A stretch of DNA of 5,104 nt from Pseudomonadota bacterium. Its GTDB lineage: Bacteria; Pseudomonadota; Gammaproteobacteria; Steroidobacterales; Steroidobacteraceae. Positions 1 through 5,104 of this stretch are shown here, one piece after another. The stretch covers positions 1 to 5,104 of the forward strand of contig JAJZLX010000720.1 of NCBI GenBank assembly GCA_021850555.1, given 5' to 3'. The notes beneath the pieces are model-generated. The model made no database searches and had not been told where the DNA came from. It saw nothing but the letters and a program-made list of their open reading frames with translations. Positions within the stretch are counted from its first letter, which is position 1. Every line of letters begins with the position of its first letter. Both the position numbers and the translations under genes were made by a program.

Positions 1-11
1 CCTCGATTTGC

Positions 12-28
12 TTGATCGGCCCGATCAA
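12..28. promoter_or_regulatory. perfect 17-bp palindromic operator candidate
   Basis: TTGATCGG, one central C, then CCGATCAA forms a perfect 8-bp inverted repeat. It covers the whole candidate -35 and much of the spacer, where a bound dimeric regulator would block RNA polymerase. The size and TTG...CAA ends suit a MarR-type repressor, and ferBA of SYK-6 is known to be controlled by the MarR-type FerC; assigning that regulator here is inference, since no regulator gene lies in the window. Confidence 0.6.
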
Positions 29-39
29 AATGCTATACG
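12..39 (+). promoter_or_regulatory. candidate sigma70 promoter with extended -10 for the vdh-ferB-ferA operon
   Basis: TTGATC at 12-17 matches four of six bases of the -35 consensus. After a 16-base spacer comes TATACG at 34-39 (four of six), directly preceded by TGC at 31-33, which is the extended -10 TGn element. Transcription would start near 46 and leave a leader of about 28 bases before the ATG at 74. An alternative -10, TATAGT at 41-46, is closer to consensus but lacks a -35 at a usable distance. This is inferred from motifs only. Confidence 0.5.
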
Positions 40-55
40 CTATAGTTATTGTAGC
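32..55. repeat. short direct and inverted repeats over the -10/start region
   Basis: GCTATA occurs at 32-37 and again at 39-44, seven bases apart, and TGTAGC at 50-55 is a near-inverted copy (five of six). The first two also give the perfect inverted repeat CTATA-CGC-TATAG at 33-45. The cluster sits on the candidate -10 and start site and is markedly A/T-rich compared with its surroundings. It could be a second operator half-site set or simply promoter melting sequence. Confidence 0.35.
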
Positions 56-63
56 CGAAAAAA

Positions 64-68
64 GGGGG
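64..68 (+). promoter_or_regulatory. ribosome binding site of vdh
   Basis: GGGGG after an A-rich run sits five bases before the ATG at 74. It selects this start over the in-frame TTG at 8. Confidence 0.55.
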
Positions 69-73
69 CGCCC

Positions 74-1471
74 ATGTTTTTTGAGCGAGTGAGTCCCATC
101 ACCGGCCGGGTCGTGAGCAGCGCCTCCGCGATGAGCACCGCCGAGGCACGCGCGGTCGCCGATCGGGCTGCGGCCGGTTGCAGCGCGTGGGCCGACATGG
201 GCCCGAACGCCCGGCGAGCCGTGCTCGGCAAAGCGGCCGAGGCGCTGGAGCAGCGGCGAGACGAGTTCGTCCAGGCGATGAGCGACGAGGTCGGTGCAAC
301 GGCCGGCTGGGCGATGTTCAATTTGATGCTTGCCGCGAGCATGACGCGGGAAGCGGCCGCGCTCACCACCCGGATCGGGGGTGAGGTCATCCCTTCCGAC
401 AAGCCGGGATGTCTTGCCATGTCGGTTCGCGAGCCCGTTGGAGTGGTGCTGGGCATCGCGCCCTGGAACGCACCCATCATCCTCGGCGTGCGCGCGATCG
501 CGACCCCGCTCGCCTGCGGCAACGCGGTGATCCTGAAGGCCTCCGAGCTCTGCCCGCGCACGCATGAGCTCATCATCGAGGCATTTGCCGCGGCCGGGTT
601 CCCCGAAGGGGTCGTCAACCTGGTGACGAATGACCCGAAGGATGCCGGCGAAGTCGTCGGGGCACTGATCGATCATCCGGCCGTACGCCGCATCAACTTC
701 ACGGGCTCCACGGCCGTGGGACGGATCATCGCCGGGCGCTGCGCGCAGCACCTCAAGCCCTGTCTGCTCGAGCTAGGCGGCAAGGCTCCGCTGCTTGTGC
801 TCGAGGATGCGAATCTCGAGGAGGCCGCGAAGGCGGCCGCGTTCGGATCGTTCATGAACCAGGGTCAGATTTGCATGTCGACCGAGCGGATCATCCCAGT
901 CGCCGCGATCGCCGAGGAGTTCACGCGCTTATTTGCGGAAAAGGCGCGCTCGATGAAGAGCGGGGATCCGCGCGAGGGCAAGACGCCGCTCGGGGCCGTA
1001 GTGGACCGCCGTACGGTCGAGCACGTCAACGGCCTCATCGACGATGCGGTATCCATGGGTGCCCGGGTGCTGGCCGGCGGCAAGGCCCGGGATGTGATCA
1101 TGCCTGCAACGGTCATCGACGGTGTGACGCCGCGGATGAGGCTGTACCGCGAGGAGAGCTTCGGCCCCATCGTGGCCATCATCCGGGCCGCCGACGAGGC
1201 CGAGGCCATCCGCCTGGCGAACGACAGCGAGTACGGTCTTTCTGCCGCCGTCTTCACCGGCGATGCCGCGCGCGGACTGCGGGTCGCGCGTCAAATCCGC
1301 TCCGGCATGTGCCATATCAATGGCCCGACGGTTCATGACGAGGCCCAGATGCCTTTCGGCGGCGTGGGCGCTTCAGGGTACGGCCGCTTCGGCGGCGCAG
1401 CGGGTATCGATCAGTTCACGGAGTTGCGCTGGATCACGATCGAGACCGCTCCGGGACAGTTCCCGATCTGA
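74..1471 (+). CDS. vdh: NAD(P)-dependent aromatic aldehyde dehydrogenase, vanillin/salicylaldehyde dehydrogenase type
   Basis: A 465-residue soluble aldehyde dehydrogenase that should oxidise an aromatic aldehyde, probably vanillin or 4-hydroxybenzaldehyde, to the acid. Seen in the sequence: the APWNAP segment with the oxyanion-hole Asn132, the cofactor-binding Lys155 in LKASE, the FTGST turn at 209-213, the general base Glu233 in LELGGK, the catalytic Cys267 in GQICMSTER, Glu361 in EESFGP that contacts the nicotinamide ribose, and the C-terminal PFGGVGASGYGRFG segment near 427-440. No catalytic residue is missing and the length is normal. The GQICMSTER context and the PGCLAMSVREPVGVVLGIAPWN stretch are typical of the vanillin/salicylaldehyde subgroup (established knowledge). 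The start at 74 follows GGGGG at 64-68. An in-frame TTG at 8 would lie inside the promoter and adds unconserved residues. It is first in an operon with a hydroxycinnamoyl-CoA lyase, which would supply the aldehyde. The exact substrate is inferred from that context; salicylaldehyde or benzaldehyde cannot be excluded from sequence alone. Confidence 0.93.
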   Translation: MFFERVSPITGRVVSSASAMSTAEARAVADRAAAGCSAWADMGPNARRAVLGKAAEALEQRRDEFVQAMSDEVGATAGWAMFNLMLAASMTREAAALTTRIGGEVIPSDKPGCLAMSVREPVGVVLGIAPWNAPIILGVRAIATPLACGNAVILKASELCPRTHELIIEAFAAAGFPEGVVNLVTNDPKDAGEVVGALIDHPAVRRINFTGSTAVGRIIAGRCAQHLKPCLLELGGKAPLLVLEDANLEEAAKAAAFGSFMNQGQICMSTERIIPVAAIAEEFTRLFAEKARSMKSGDPREGKTPLGAVVDRRTVEHVNGLIDDAVSMGARVLAGGKARDVIMPATVIDGVTPRMRLYREESFGPIVAIIRAADEAEAIRLANDSEYGLSAAVFTGDAARGLRVARQIRSGMCHINGPTVHDEAQMPFGGVGASGYGRFGGAAGIDQFTELRWITIETAPGQFPI

Positions 1472-1530
1472 CCGGCCCGGATCGCGAGATTGTGATTGAG
1501 ATGACATCGGTGCGAGGACATGGGTGAGAT
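1472..1530 (+). promoter_or_regulatory. short vdh-ferB spacer with ferB ribosome binding site
   Basis: The 59-base gap contains GAGGA at 1514-1518 and GGTGA at 1523-1527; the latter matches the 3' part of GGAGGTGA and is placed three bases before the ATG at 1531. I see no terminator hairpin with a T run and no convincing promoter, so read-through from the upstream gene is likely. Confidence 0.5.
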
Positions 1531-2379
1531 ATGAGCAGCGAGCAAGTGCAGACAGAGGCGGTGGCGTTCACGGTGCGAGAGAGGGTTGCCTGGGTCCGTT
1601 TCAATCGGCCCGAGAAGCGCAACTGCATGAGCCCGAAGCTCAATCGACAGATGATGCGAGTGCTCGATGATCTCGAGTATCGAGCCGATGTCGGCGTGCT
1701 CGTGTTGAGCGGCGAGGGAACGGCCTGGTCGGCGGGCATGGACCTCAACGAGTACTTTCGCGAGACGGAAGCCCAGGGTCTCGCCGCGGTGCGCCAGTCG
1801 CAGCGCGAGGCGTACGGCTGGTGGCGGCGCCTGCGCTGGTACCAGAAACCCACCATCGCCATGGTGAACGGCTGGTGCTTTGGCGGCGCATACGGACCTC
1901 TTTTCGCCTGCGACCTCGCATTCGCGGCCGAAGAGGCGCAGTTTGGCCTCTCGGAGATCAACTGGGGAATCCTTCCGGGCGGCGGAGCGAGCAAGGTCGC
2001 GCGTGAGCTGCTCACCTTCCGCCGCGCCATGTACCACGCCTTGACGGGCGAGAGCATCGACGGGCGCACCGCGGCGGAGTGGGGCATGGTGAACGAGGCG
2101 CTGCCGCGCGAGAAGCTCGAGGAGCGGGTGACGGCGGTCGCCAGAACGCTGCTCAAGAAGAATCCGGTGGCGTTGAAGGCCACGAAGGATGCGATCCGCC
2201 GGGTCGGCGAGATGACCTACGACAACGCCGAAGACTATCTCGTGCGCGCGCAGGAAGCGGCCAATTTCTTCGACGACGAGAGCCGCAAGGAAGGGATCCA
2301 TCAGTTCATCGACGAGAAGTCCTTCAAGCCGGGACTCGGAGCGTATGACCATTCCCGCAAACGCTCAGTCAAGATCTGA
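1531..2379 (+). CDS. ferB: hydroxycinnamoyl-CoA hydratase-lyase (feruloyl-CoA hydratase/vanillin synthase)
   Basis: A 282-residue crotonase-superfamily enzyme expected to hydrate feruloyl-CoA (or 4-coumaroyl-CoA) and cleave the adduct to acetyl-CoA and vanillin (or 4-hydroxybenzaldehyde). Compared from memory with the 276-residue Pseudomonas fluorescens AN103 HCHL, long blocks agree: NRPEKRN (25-31), SAGMDLNEYFRE (67-78), KPTIAMVNGWCFGG (106-119), FGLSEINWGI (138-147), KNPV (210-213), NAEDYL (232-237) and the DEKSFKPGLGAY end. The essential Glu143 is present as Glu142, and Tyr75 and the oxyanion-hole Met70/Gly120 equivalents (Met70, Gly119) are kept. Two pocket residues differ: Ser123 is Gly122 and Tyr239 is Val238. 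An in-frame TGA at 1525-1527 rules out an earlier start; GGTGA at 1523-1527 supplies the ribosome site. It follows the dehydrogenase gene by 59 bases and overlaps the synthetase gene by 35. The family assignment is firm; the precise acyl-CoA substrate is less so because of the Val238 change. Confidence 0.92.
   Translation: MSSEQVQTEAVAFTVRERVAWVRFNRPEKRNCMSPKLNRQMMRVLDDLEYRADVGVLVLSGEGTAWSAGMDLNEYFRETEAQGLAAVRQSQREAYGWWRRLRWYQKPTIAMVNGWCFGGAYGPLFACDLAFAAEEAQFGLSEINWGILPGGGASKVARELLTFRRAMYHALTGESIDGRTAAEWGMVNEALPREKLEERVTAVARTLLKKNPVALKATKDAIRRVGEMTYDNAEDYLVRAQEAANFFDDESRKEGIHQFIDEKSFKPGLGAYDHSRKRSVKI
2338..2341 (+). promoter_or_regulatory. ribosome binding site of ferA inside ferB
   Basis: GGAG lies three bases before the ATG at 2345, within the last codons of ferB. 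Together with the 35-base overlap it suggests translational coupling of lyase and synthetase. Confidence 0.5.
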
Positions 2380-4504
2380 ACCGGACCCGCGATTCAGCCG
2401 CGAGGCGCTCGAGCGACTGCTGCGTCCCCGCTCGGTCGCGATCGTGGGCGCCTCGGGCACCCCAGGCGCCCTGGGGGCGTCCGTGCTTGCGAATCTGCAG
2501 CGAATGGGGTTTCGAGGCGCCATCCACCTCATCAATCCCAATCGAGCCGAGATCGGCGGCCGTCCTTGCCTGAAGAGCATCGAGGAGCTGCCGAGCGCAG
2601 TGGATGCGGCCGTGCTCGCCATCCCTCGGGCCGCAGTGCTCGAGGCGGTCGCAGGTCTCGCCCGACGCGGCGTCGGAGCGGCCGTGATCTTCTCGGCGGG
2701 TTTTGCGGAGGGCGGGGAAGCCGGCCGAGCCGAGCAGCGCGAAATCGCCAGAATCGCCGCCGAGCATGGGATGTTGATCGAGGGGCCGAACTGCTTGGGC
2801 GTTGTGAATCACGTGGATGGCATCGCCCTGACCTTCGTCGAGACCGTCCGCGCGGCTCTCGAGAACCGGCTGGGGATTGGAATCGTCAGTCAGAGCGGCG
2901 CGATGGCTTGCGTACTCGCCACCATGCTGGCGAGCCGCGACCTTGGAGTGTCTTATTCCATTTCGACCGGCAATGAAGCCGCGAGCGGCGTCGAGGACTT
3001 CATCGAATATCTCCTCGGTCAAGCGCAGACCGCCGTCATCGGCCTGATCGTCGAGCAATTCCGGCATCCCCAGCGATTGCTGACGCTCGCCCGCCGCGCT
3101 CGGGAGTCAGGCAAGCGGCTCGTGCTGCTGCATCCCGGCCGCAGCGGCGCGGCCCGCGAGTCCGCCGCGACCCACACCGGGGCTCTTGCGGGCGACTTCG
3201 CGCTGATGCGGGCGAAGGTCGAGTCGGAAGGCATCGTCACGGTCGAGACCCTTGAAGAGCTCGGCGATGTTCTCGAGATCGCGCTGCGCGCTCCGGCGCC
3301 GAGCCGCACGGGCGCGGTGGTCGTGACCGAGTCGGGCGCCTTCAAGGCCCTCACGCTCGATCTCACCGAGCAGGTGGGACTCGCGCTGCCGAAGCTCGAC
3401 GATGCGAACTCTCCTGCGTTACGTGCGGCCGTGCCCGCGTTCGTTCCGGTCAGCAACCCGCTCGACCTGACCGCACAGGGGCTGGTCGACCCGGACCTCT
3501 ACAGGCGCACGCTCTTGGCACTGGCGCAAGATGAGCGCATCGGCGCAATCGTCCTCGGCATCATTCAAACCGATTGGGCAACGTGCGAGCGCAAGTTCCC
3601 GGCCATCCTGGAGGCCTTGCGGGAACTGCACTCTCCCTCGCTCATCGTCCTGGCCGGACTCGACGAAGGGGCGCCGGTGCCCGAGCCCTACATCCAGGCG
3701 CTGCGCACACTCGCGGTACCCTATTTCCCGTCAGCCGAGCGCGCCGTGCGGGCCATTGCTCGACTCTCCGCGGCCGTCTCACGCACACCGCTCGGGGCGG
3801 CCGAGCCCATCGCGCACACCGCTCTCGTGCCCGCTCCGGGTGTCATTCCCGAGCATCGCGCCAAGGCCTTTCTCGGCCCGCTCGGCATTCCCTTCCCTGC
3901 CGGACGGCTCGTCCACACGGTGGAGGCGGCAGTCGAGGCCGCCGATACCCTGGGCTACCCGGTGGTGCTTAAGGCGCAATCCTCCGCGCTCTCGCACAAG
4001 AGCGACGCGGGAGGCGTGGTCCTCGGCCTGAAAGACCGGGAGTCGCTCGGCTCGGGATGGCGGAAGCTGCACGCCGACCTCGCCCGCAACCTGCCGGATC
4101 TGACGCTCGAAGGCGTTCTGGTCGAGACCATGGCCCGGCCCGGCCTGGAGCTCATCGTCGGTGGACGAAACGATCCGGACTGGGGCGCGGTGGTGCTCGC
4201 CGGCCTCGGCGGTGTACAGGCGGAGCTGCTCAACGATGTCCGGTTGATCCTTCCCGGCCAGAGCCGGCAATCGATCATCGAGTCGCTCCGCCGACTTAAA
4301 TGCGGCCCTCTGCTCGATGGATACCGGGGCTCCCCGGCGCTCGATCTGCCCGCGCTCGCCGAGCTGATCGAGCGGGTTGGGCGCGCGCTCTCCCACGAGC
4401 CCGCGATCCGCGAGATCGACCTGAATCCAGTGATCGCCTATCCCGCCGGACAGGGTGTCATGGCGCTCGATGCGCTCATGGTGATCAATCAGCCTGAGCC
4501 GTGA
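2345..4504 (+). CDS. ferA: NDP-forming acyl-CoA synthetase, probable feruloyl-CoA synthetase (FerA-like)
   Basis: A 719-residue single-chain synthetase of the ADP-forming acetyl-CoA/succinyl-CoA synthetase superfamily, expected to join CoA to ferulate or a related hydroxycinnamate at the cost of ATP. Domain order: an N-terminal CoA-binding Rossmann domain (about 22-160, with LLRPRSVAIVGASGTPG and EGPNCLG), two succinyl-CoA-synthetase-like flavodoxin domains (about 175-480, with IVSQSGAMA at 180-188 and THTGALAGD containing the likely phospho-acceptor His277), then a C-terminal ATP-grasp domain (about 500-715). The latter shows Lys543, the HKSDAGGV loop with His551, a VETM segment near 593, GLGG at 620-623, LLDGYRG at 656-662 and the metal-site EIDLNPVI at 690-697. 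Nothing essential appears lost. The family acts on many acids; the feruloyl assignment rests on its translational linkage to the lyase gene and on SYK-6 FerA, a known feruloyl-CoA synthetase of this superfamily rather than the AMP-forming Fcs of pseudomonads. GGAG at 2338-2341 precedes the chosen ATG. Confidence 0.88.
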   Translation: MTIPANAQSRSEPDPRFSREALERLLRPRSVAIVGASGTPGALGASVLANLQRMGFRGAIHLINPNRAEIGGRPCLKSIEELPSAVDAAVLAIPRAAVLEAVAGLARRGVGAAVIFSAGFAEGGEAGRAEQREIARIAAEHGMLIEGPNCLGVVNHVDGIALTFVETVRAALENRLGIGIVSQSGAMACVLATMLASRDLGVSYSISTGNEAASGVEDFIEYLLGQAQTAVIGLIVEQFRHPQRLLTLARRARESGKRLVLLHPGRSGAARESAATHTGALAGDFALMRAKVESEGIVTVETLEELGDVLEIALRAPAPSRTGAVVVTESGAFKALTLDLTEQVGLALPKLDDANSPALRAAVPAFVPVSNPLDLTAQGLVDPDLYRRTLLALAQDERIGAIVLGIIQTDWATCERKFPAILEALRELHSPSLIVLAGLDEGAPVPEPYIQALRTLAVPYFPSAERAVRAIARLSAAVSRTPLGAAEPIAHTALVPAPGVIPEHRAKAFLGPLGIPFPAGRLVHTVEAAVEAADTLGYPVVLKAQSSALSHKSDAGGVVLGLKDRESLGSGWRKLHADLARNLPDLTLEGVLVETMARPGLELIVGGRNDPDWGAVVLAGLGGVQAELLNDVRLILPGQSRQSIIESLRRLKCGPLLDGYRGSPALDLPALAELIERVGRALSHEPAIREIDLNPVIAYPAGQGVMALDALMVINQPEP

Positions 4505-4836
4505 GGCCTGCCGCGGACCAGCCGACCTGGCGCTTGGTGACGACCACCTCGCCCGGCTCCTGTTTCAGCATCGGATGGATCTGCGTTTGCGGATCACCTT
4601 CGGTAAAGCGTCCCGTGCCCCGGATGGCGGAAAAGGATTGGCTTCGGGAGGAGACTTCCGGGTAGCCGGCCCTGAAGCTGACCACCACCCAGATCACGGG
4701 GCAGTTTCGCTCGCCGTGCGGCGTCGATAGCCTTCTGAACATGCGTCAGAAAGCCGGGATTCGCATAATTGGCGATGATGCCTGCCTGCAGGTCCAGCAG
4801 CAGCAGCGCGCTTCGGTCATCTTGCCGTTGGCTCAT
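4505..4836 (-). pseudogene. truncated, frameshifted isochorismatase-family cysteine hydrolase remnant
   Basis: Read on the minus strand from the ATG at 4834-4836, the first 46 residues (ALLLLDLQAGI with the family's catalytic Asp15, then PGFL...AIDAARRAKLP) match the N-terminus of isochorismatase-like hydrolases. The frame then runs into nonsense, but the adjacent frame continues the same family: VIWVVVSFRAGYPE, SFSAI, GTGRF, EGDP, IHP, GEVVVTKRQVG with the catalytic Lys of the triad at 4533-4535. The switch falls in the four-G run at 4698-4701 (CCCC on the coding strand), consistent with one inserted base. Family resemblance stops near 4520, about half way through a protein usually around 190-220 residues, so the catalytic Cys region is absent. 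The shifted frame ends at a TGA at 4485-4487 inside the converging synthetase gene. A start-proximal GGGGTGA lies upstream on the coding strand. The frameshift could be a sequencing error in a homopolymer, but the truncation is independent evidence that the gene is dead. Confidence 0.8.
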
Positions 4837-4877
4837 CGCTCGTCACCCCGTGTCTTGGCGGAAAACTGCGAGTTTCG

Positions 4878-4893
4878 GCCGGCGAGCGCCGGC
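4878..4893. repeat. GC-rich 7-bp inverted repeat
   Basis: GCCGGCG and CGCCGGC are perfect reverse complements around two bases (or a 6-bp stem with a GAGC loop). It lies about 40 bases upstream of the hydrolase remnant's start. With no T tract it is not a convincing terminator. Confidence 0.4.
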
Positions 4894-5020
4894 AATCAAG
4901 CACGCCCCCCCGAGGACTTCGACACAGGCCAGATGGGATGTCCCACGCACCTCCGGGCCAGGACCGTCTGGGGCGACGGGGATCCCCACGATCGCTTCAC
5001 GAGATCGCATCGCGGGCTGC

Positions 5021-5039
5021 GCCAGCCGGAGGGGCTGGC
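5021..5039. repeat. 7-bp inverted repeat with 5-base loop
   Basis: GCCAGCC at 5021-5027 pairs with GGCTGGC at 5033-5039 around GGAGG. The shape resembles a small REP-like hairpin, but a single copy in the window cannot establish a repeat family. Confidence 0.35.
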
Positions 5040-5104
5040 TGGATGGCCGTCATACCCTTTCGTTTGCCGAGTATCGGGACACGCGGCATCGTCGCCCTCA
5101 ATGG

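Larger units (their letters stand above)
4837..5104. other. 268-base stretch with no supported gene; two short hairpins
   Basis: No reading frame here gives a recognisable protein on either strand. The frames that stay open, including one on the plus strand running off the edge from about 4666, show no family motifs and are rich in Arg, Pro and Ser as expected of GC-rich noncoding shadow. The left end would have been the upstream region of the dead hydrolase. It holds GCCGGCG-AG-CGCCGGC at 4878-4893 and GCCAGCC-GGAGG-GGCTGGC at 5021-5039, neither followed by a T run on either strand. No tRNA, transposase or CRISPR repeat is seen. Confidence 0.5.

Noticed and set aside
8..73. In-frame upstream TTG start that would lengthen the dehydrogenase by 22 residues
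   Set aside because: It lies within the candidate promoter and palindrome, has no visible ribosome site in the window, and the added residues do not look like the family N-terminus.
1520..1534. Tiny ORF ATG GGT GAG ATA TGA whose stop overlaps the ferB start, a possible leader peptide
   Set aside because: Only two bases separate it from the GAGGA site and it has four codons with no regulatory codon content; chance is the simpler explanation.
1411..2352. Long minus-strand open frame (313 codons) opposite the lyase gene
   Set aside because: It is antisense to a well-conserved enzyme gene, is rich in Arg/His/Ala as typical of GC-rich shadow frames, and shows no family motifs.
4795..4806. Run of CAG triplets as a microsatellite
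   Set aside because: Only a few units, and on the minus strand they encode the conserved leucine-rich beta-strand before the hydrolase's catalytic Asp.
4878..4893. GC-rich hairpin as a rho-independent terminator
   Set aside because: No T run follows on either strand and no gene ends next to it.
4666..5104. Plus-strand frame open to the right edge
   Set aside because: It is antisense to the hydrolase remnant for much of its length and contains no recognisable motif; no good ribosome site precedes its ATG at 4741.
1..5104. CRISPR array, transposase, tRNA or phage genes
   Set aside because: No spaced direct repeats, transposase motifs, cloverleaf-like segments or phage proteins were seen on either strand.

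Overview
The window is GC-rich chromosomal DNA with dense, tightly packed coding and strong third-position G/C bias. It looks like a high-GC proteobacterium able to use plant phenolics. The genus cannot be set from this sequence. The overall gene set resembles the ferBA system known from sphingomonads such as Sphingobium SYK-6, but that is a family resemblance and not an identification.

Layout: positions 1-73 hold a compact regulatory region. It has a sigma70-like promoter with an extended -10, a perfect 17-bp palindrome lying over the -35 and spacer, and a second cluster of short repeats over the -10. Three plus-strand genes follow, apparently as one operon: a vanillin/salicylaldehyde-type aldehyde dehydrogenase (74-1471), a hydroxycinnamoyl-CoA hydratase-lyase of the crotonase fold (1531-2379), and an NDP-forming acyl-CoA synthetase (2345-4504). 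The second and third genes overlap by 35 bases. Immediately after the third gene, on the minus strand, lies a broken remnant of an isochorismatase-family cysteine hydrolase (about 4505-4836). It carries a one-base frameshift and has lost its 3' half. The final 268 bases have no gene I can support, only two short hairpins.

How the genes work together: the synthetase would activate ferulate or a related 4-hydroxycinnamate to its CoA thioester. The hydratase-lyase would hydrate the side chain and cleave it by a retro-aldol step to acetyl-CoA and an aromatic aldehyde such as vanillin. The dehydrogenase would oxidise the aldehyde to the acid (vanillate or 4-hydroxybenzoate). This is the complete CoA-dependent, non-beta-oxidative C2-shortening route in one operon. 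Uptake, demethylation and ring-cleavage genes are not in the window.

The points most worth a second look are two. First, the lyase carries Val where Pseudomonas HCHL has the phenol-binding Tyr239 (and Gly for Ser123), which hints at changed substrate recognition. Second, the operon end abuts a truncated unrelated gene, which looks like a recombination scar.
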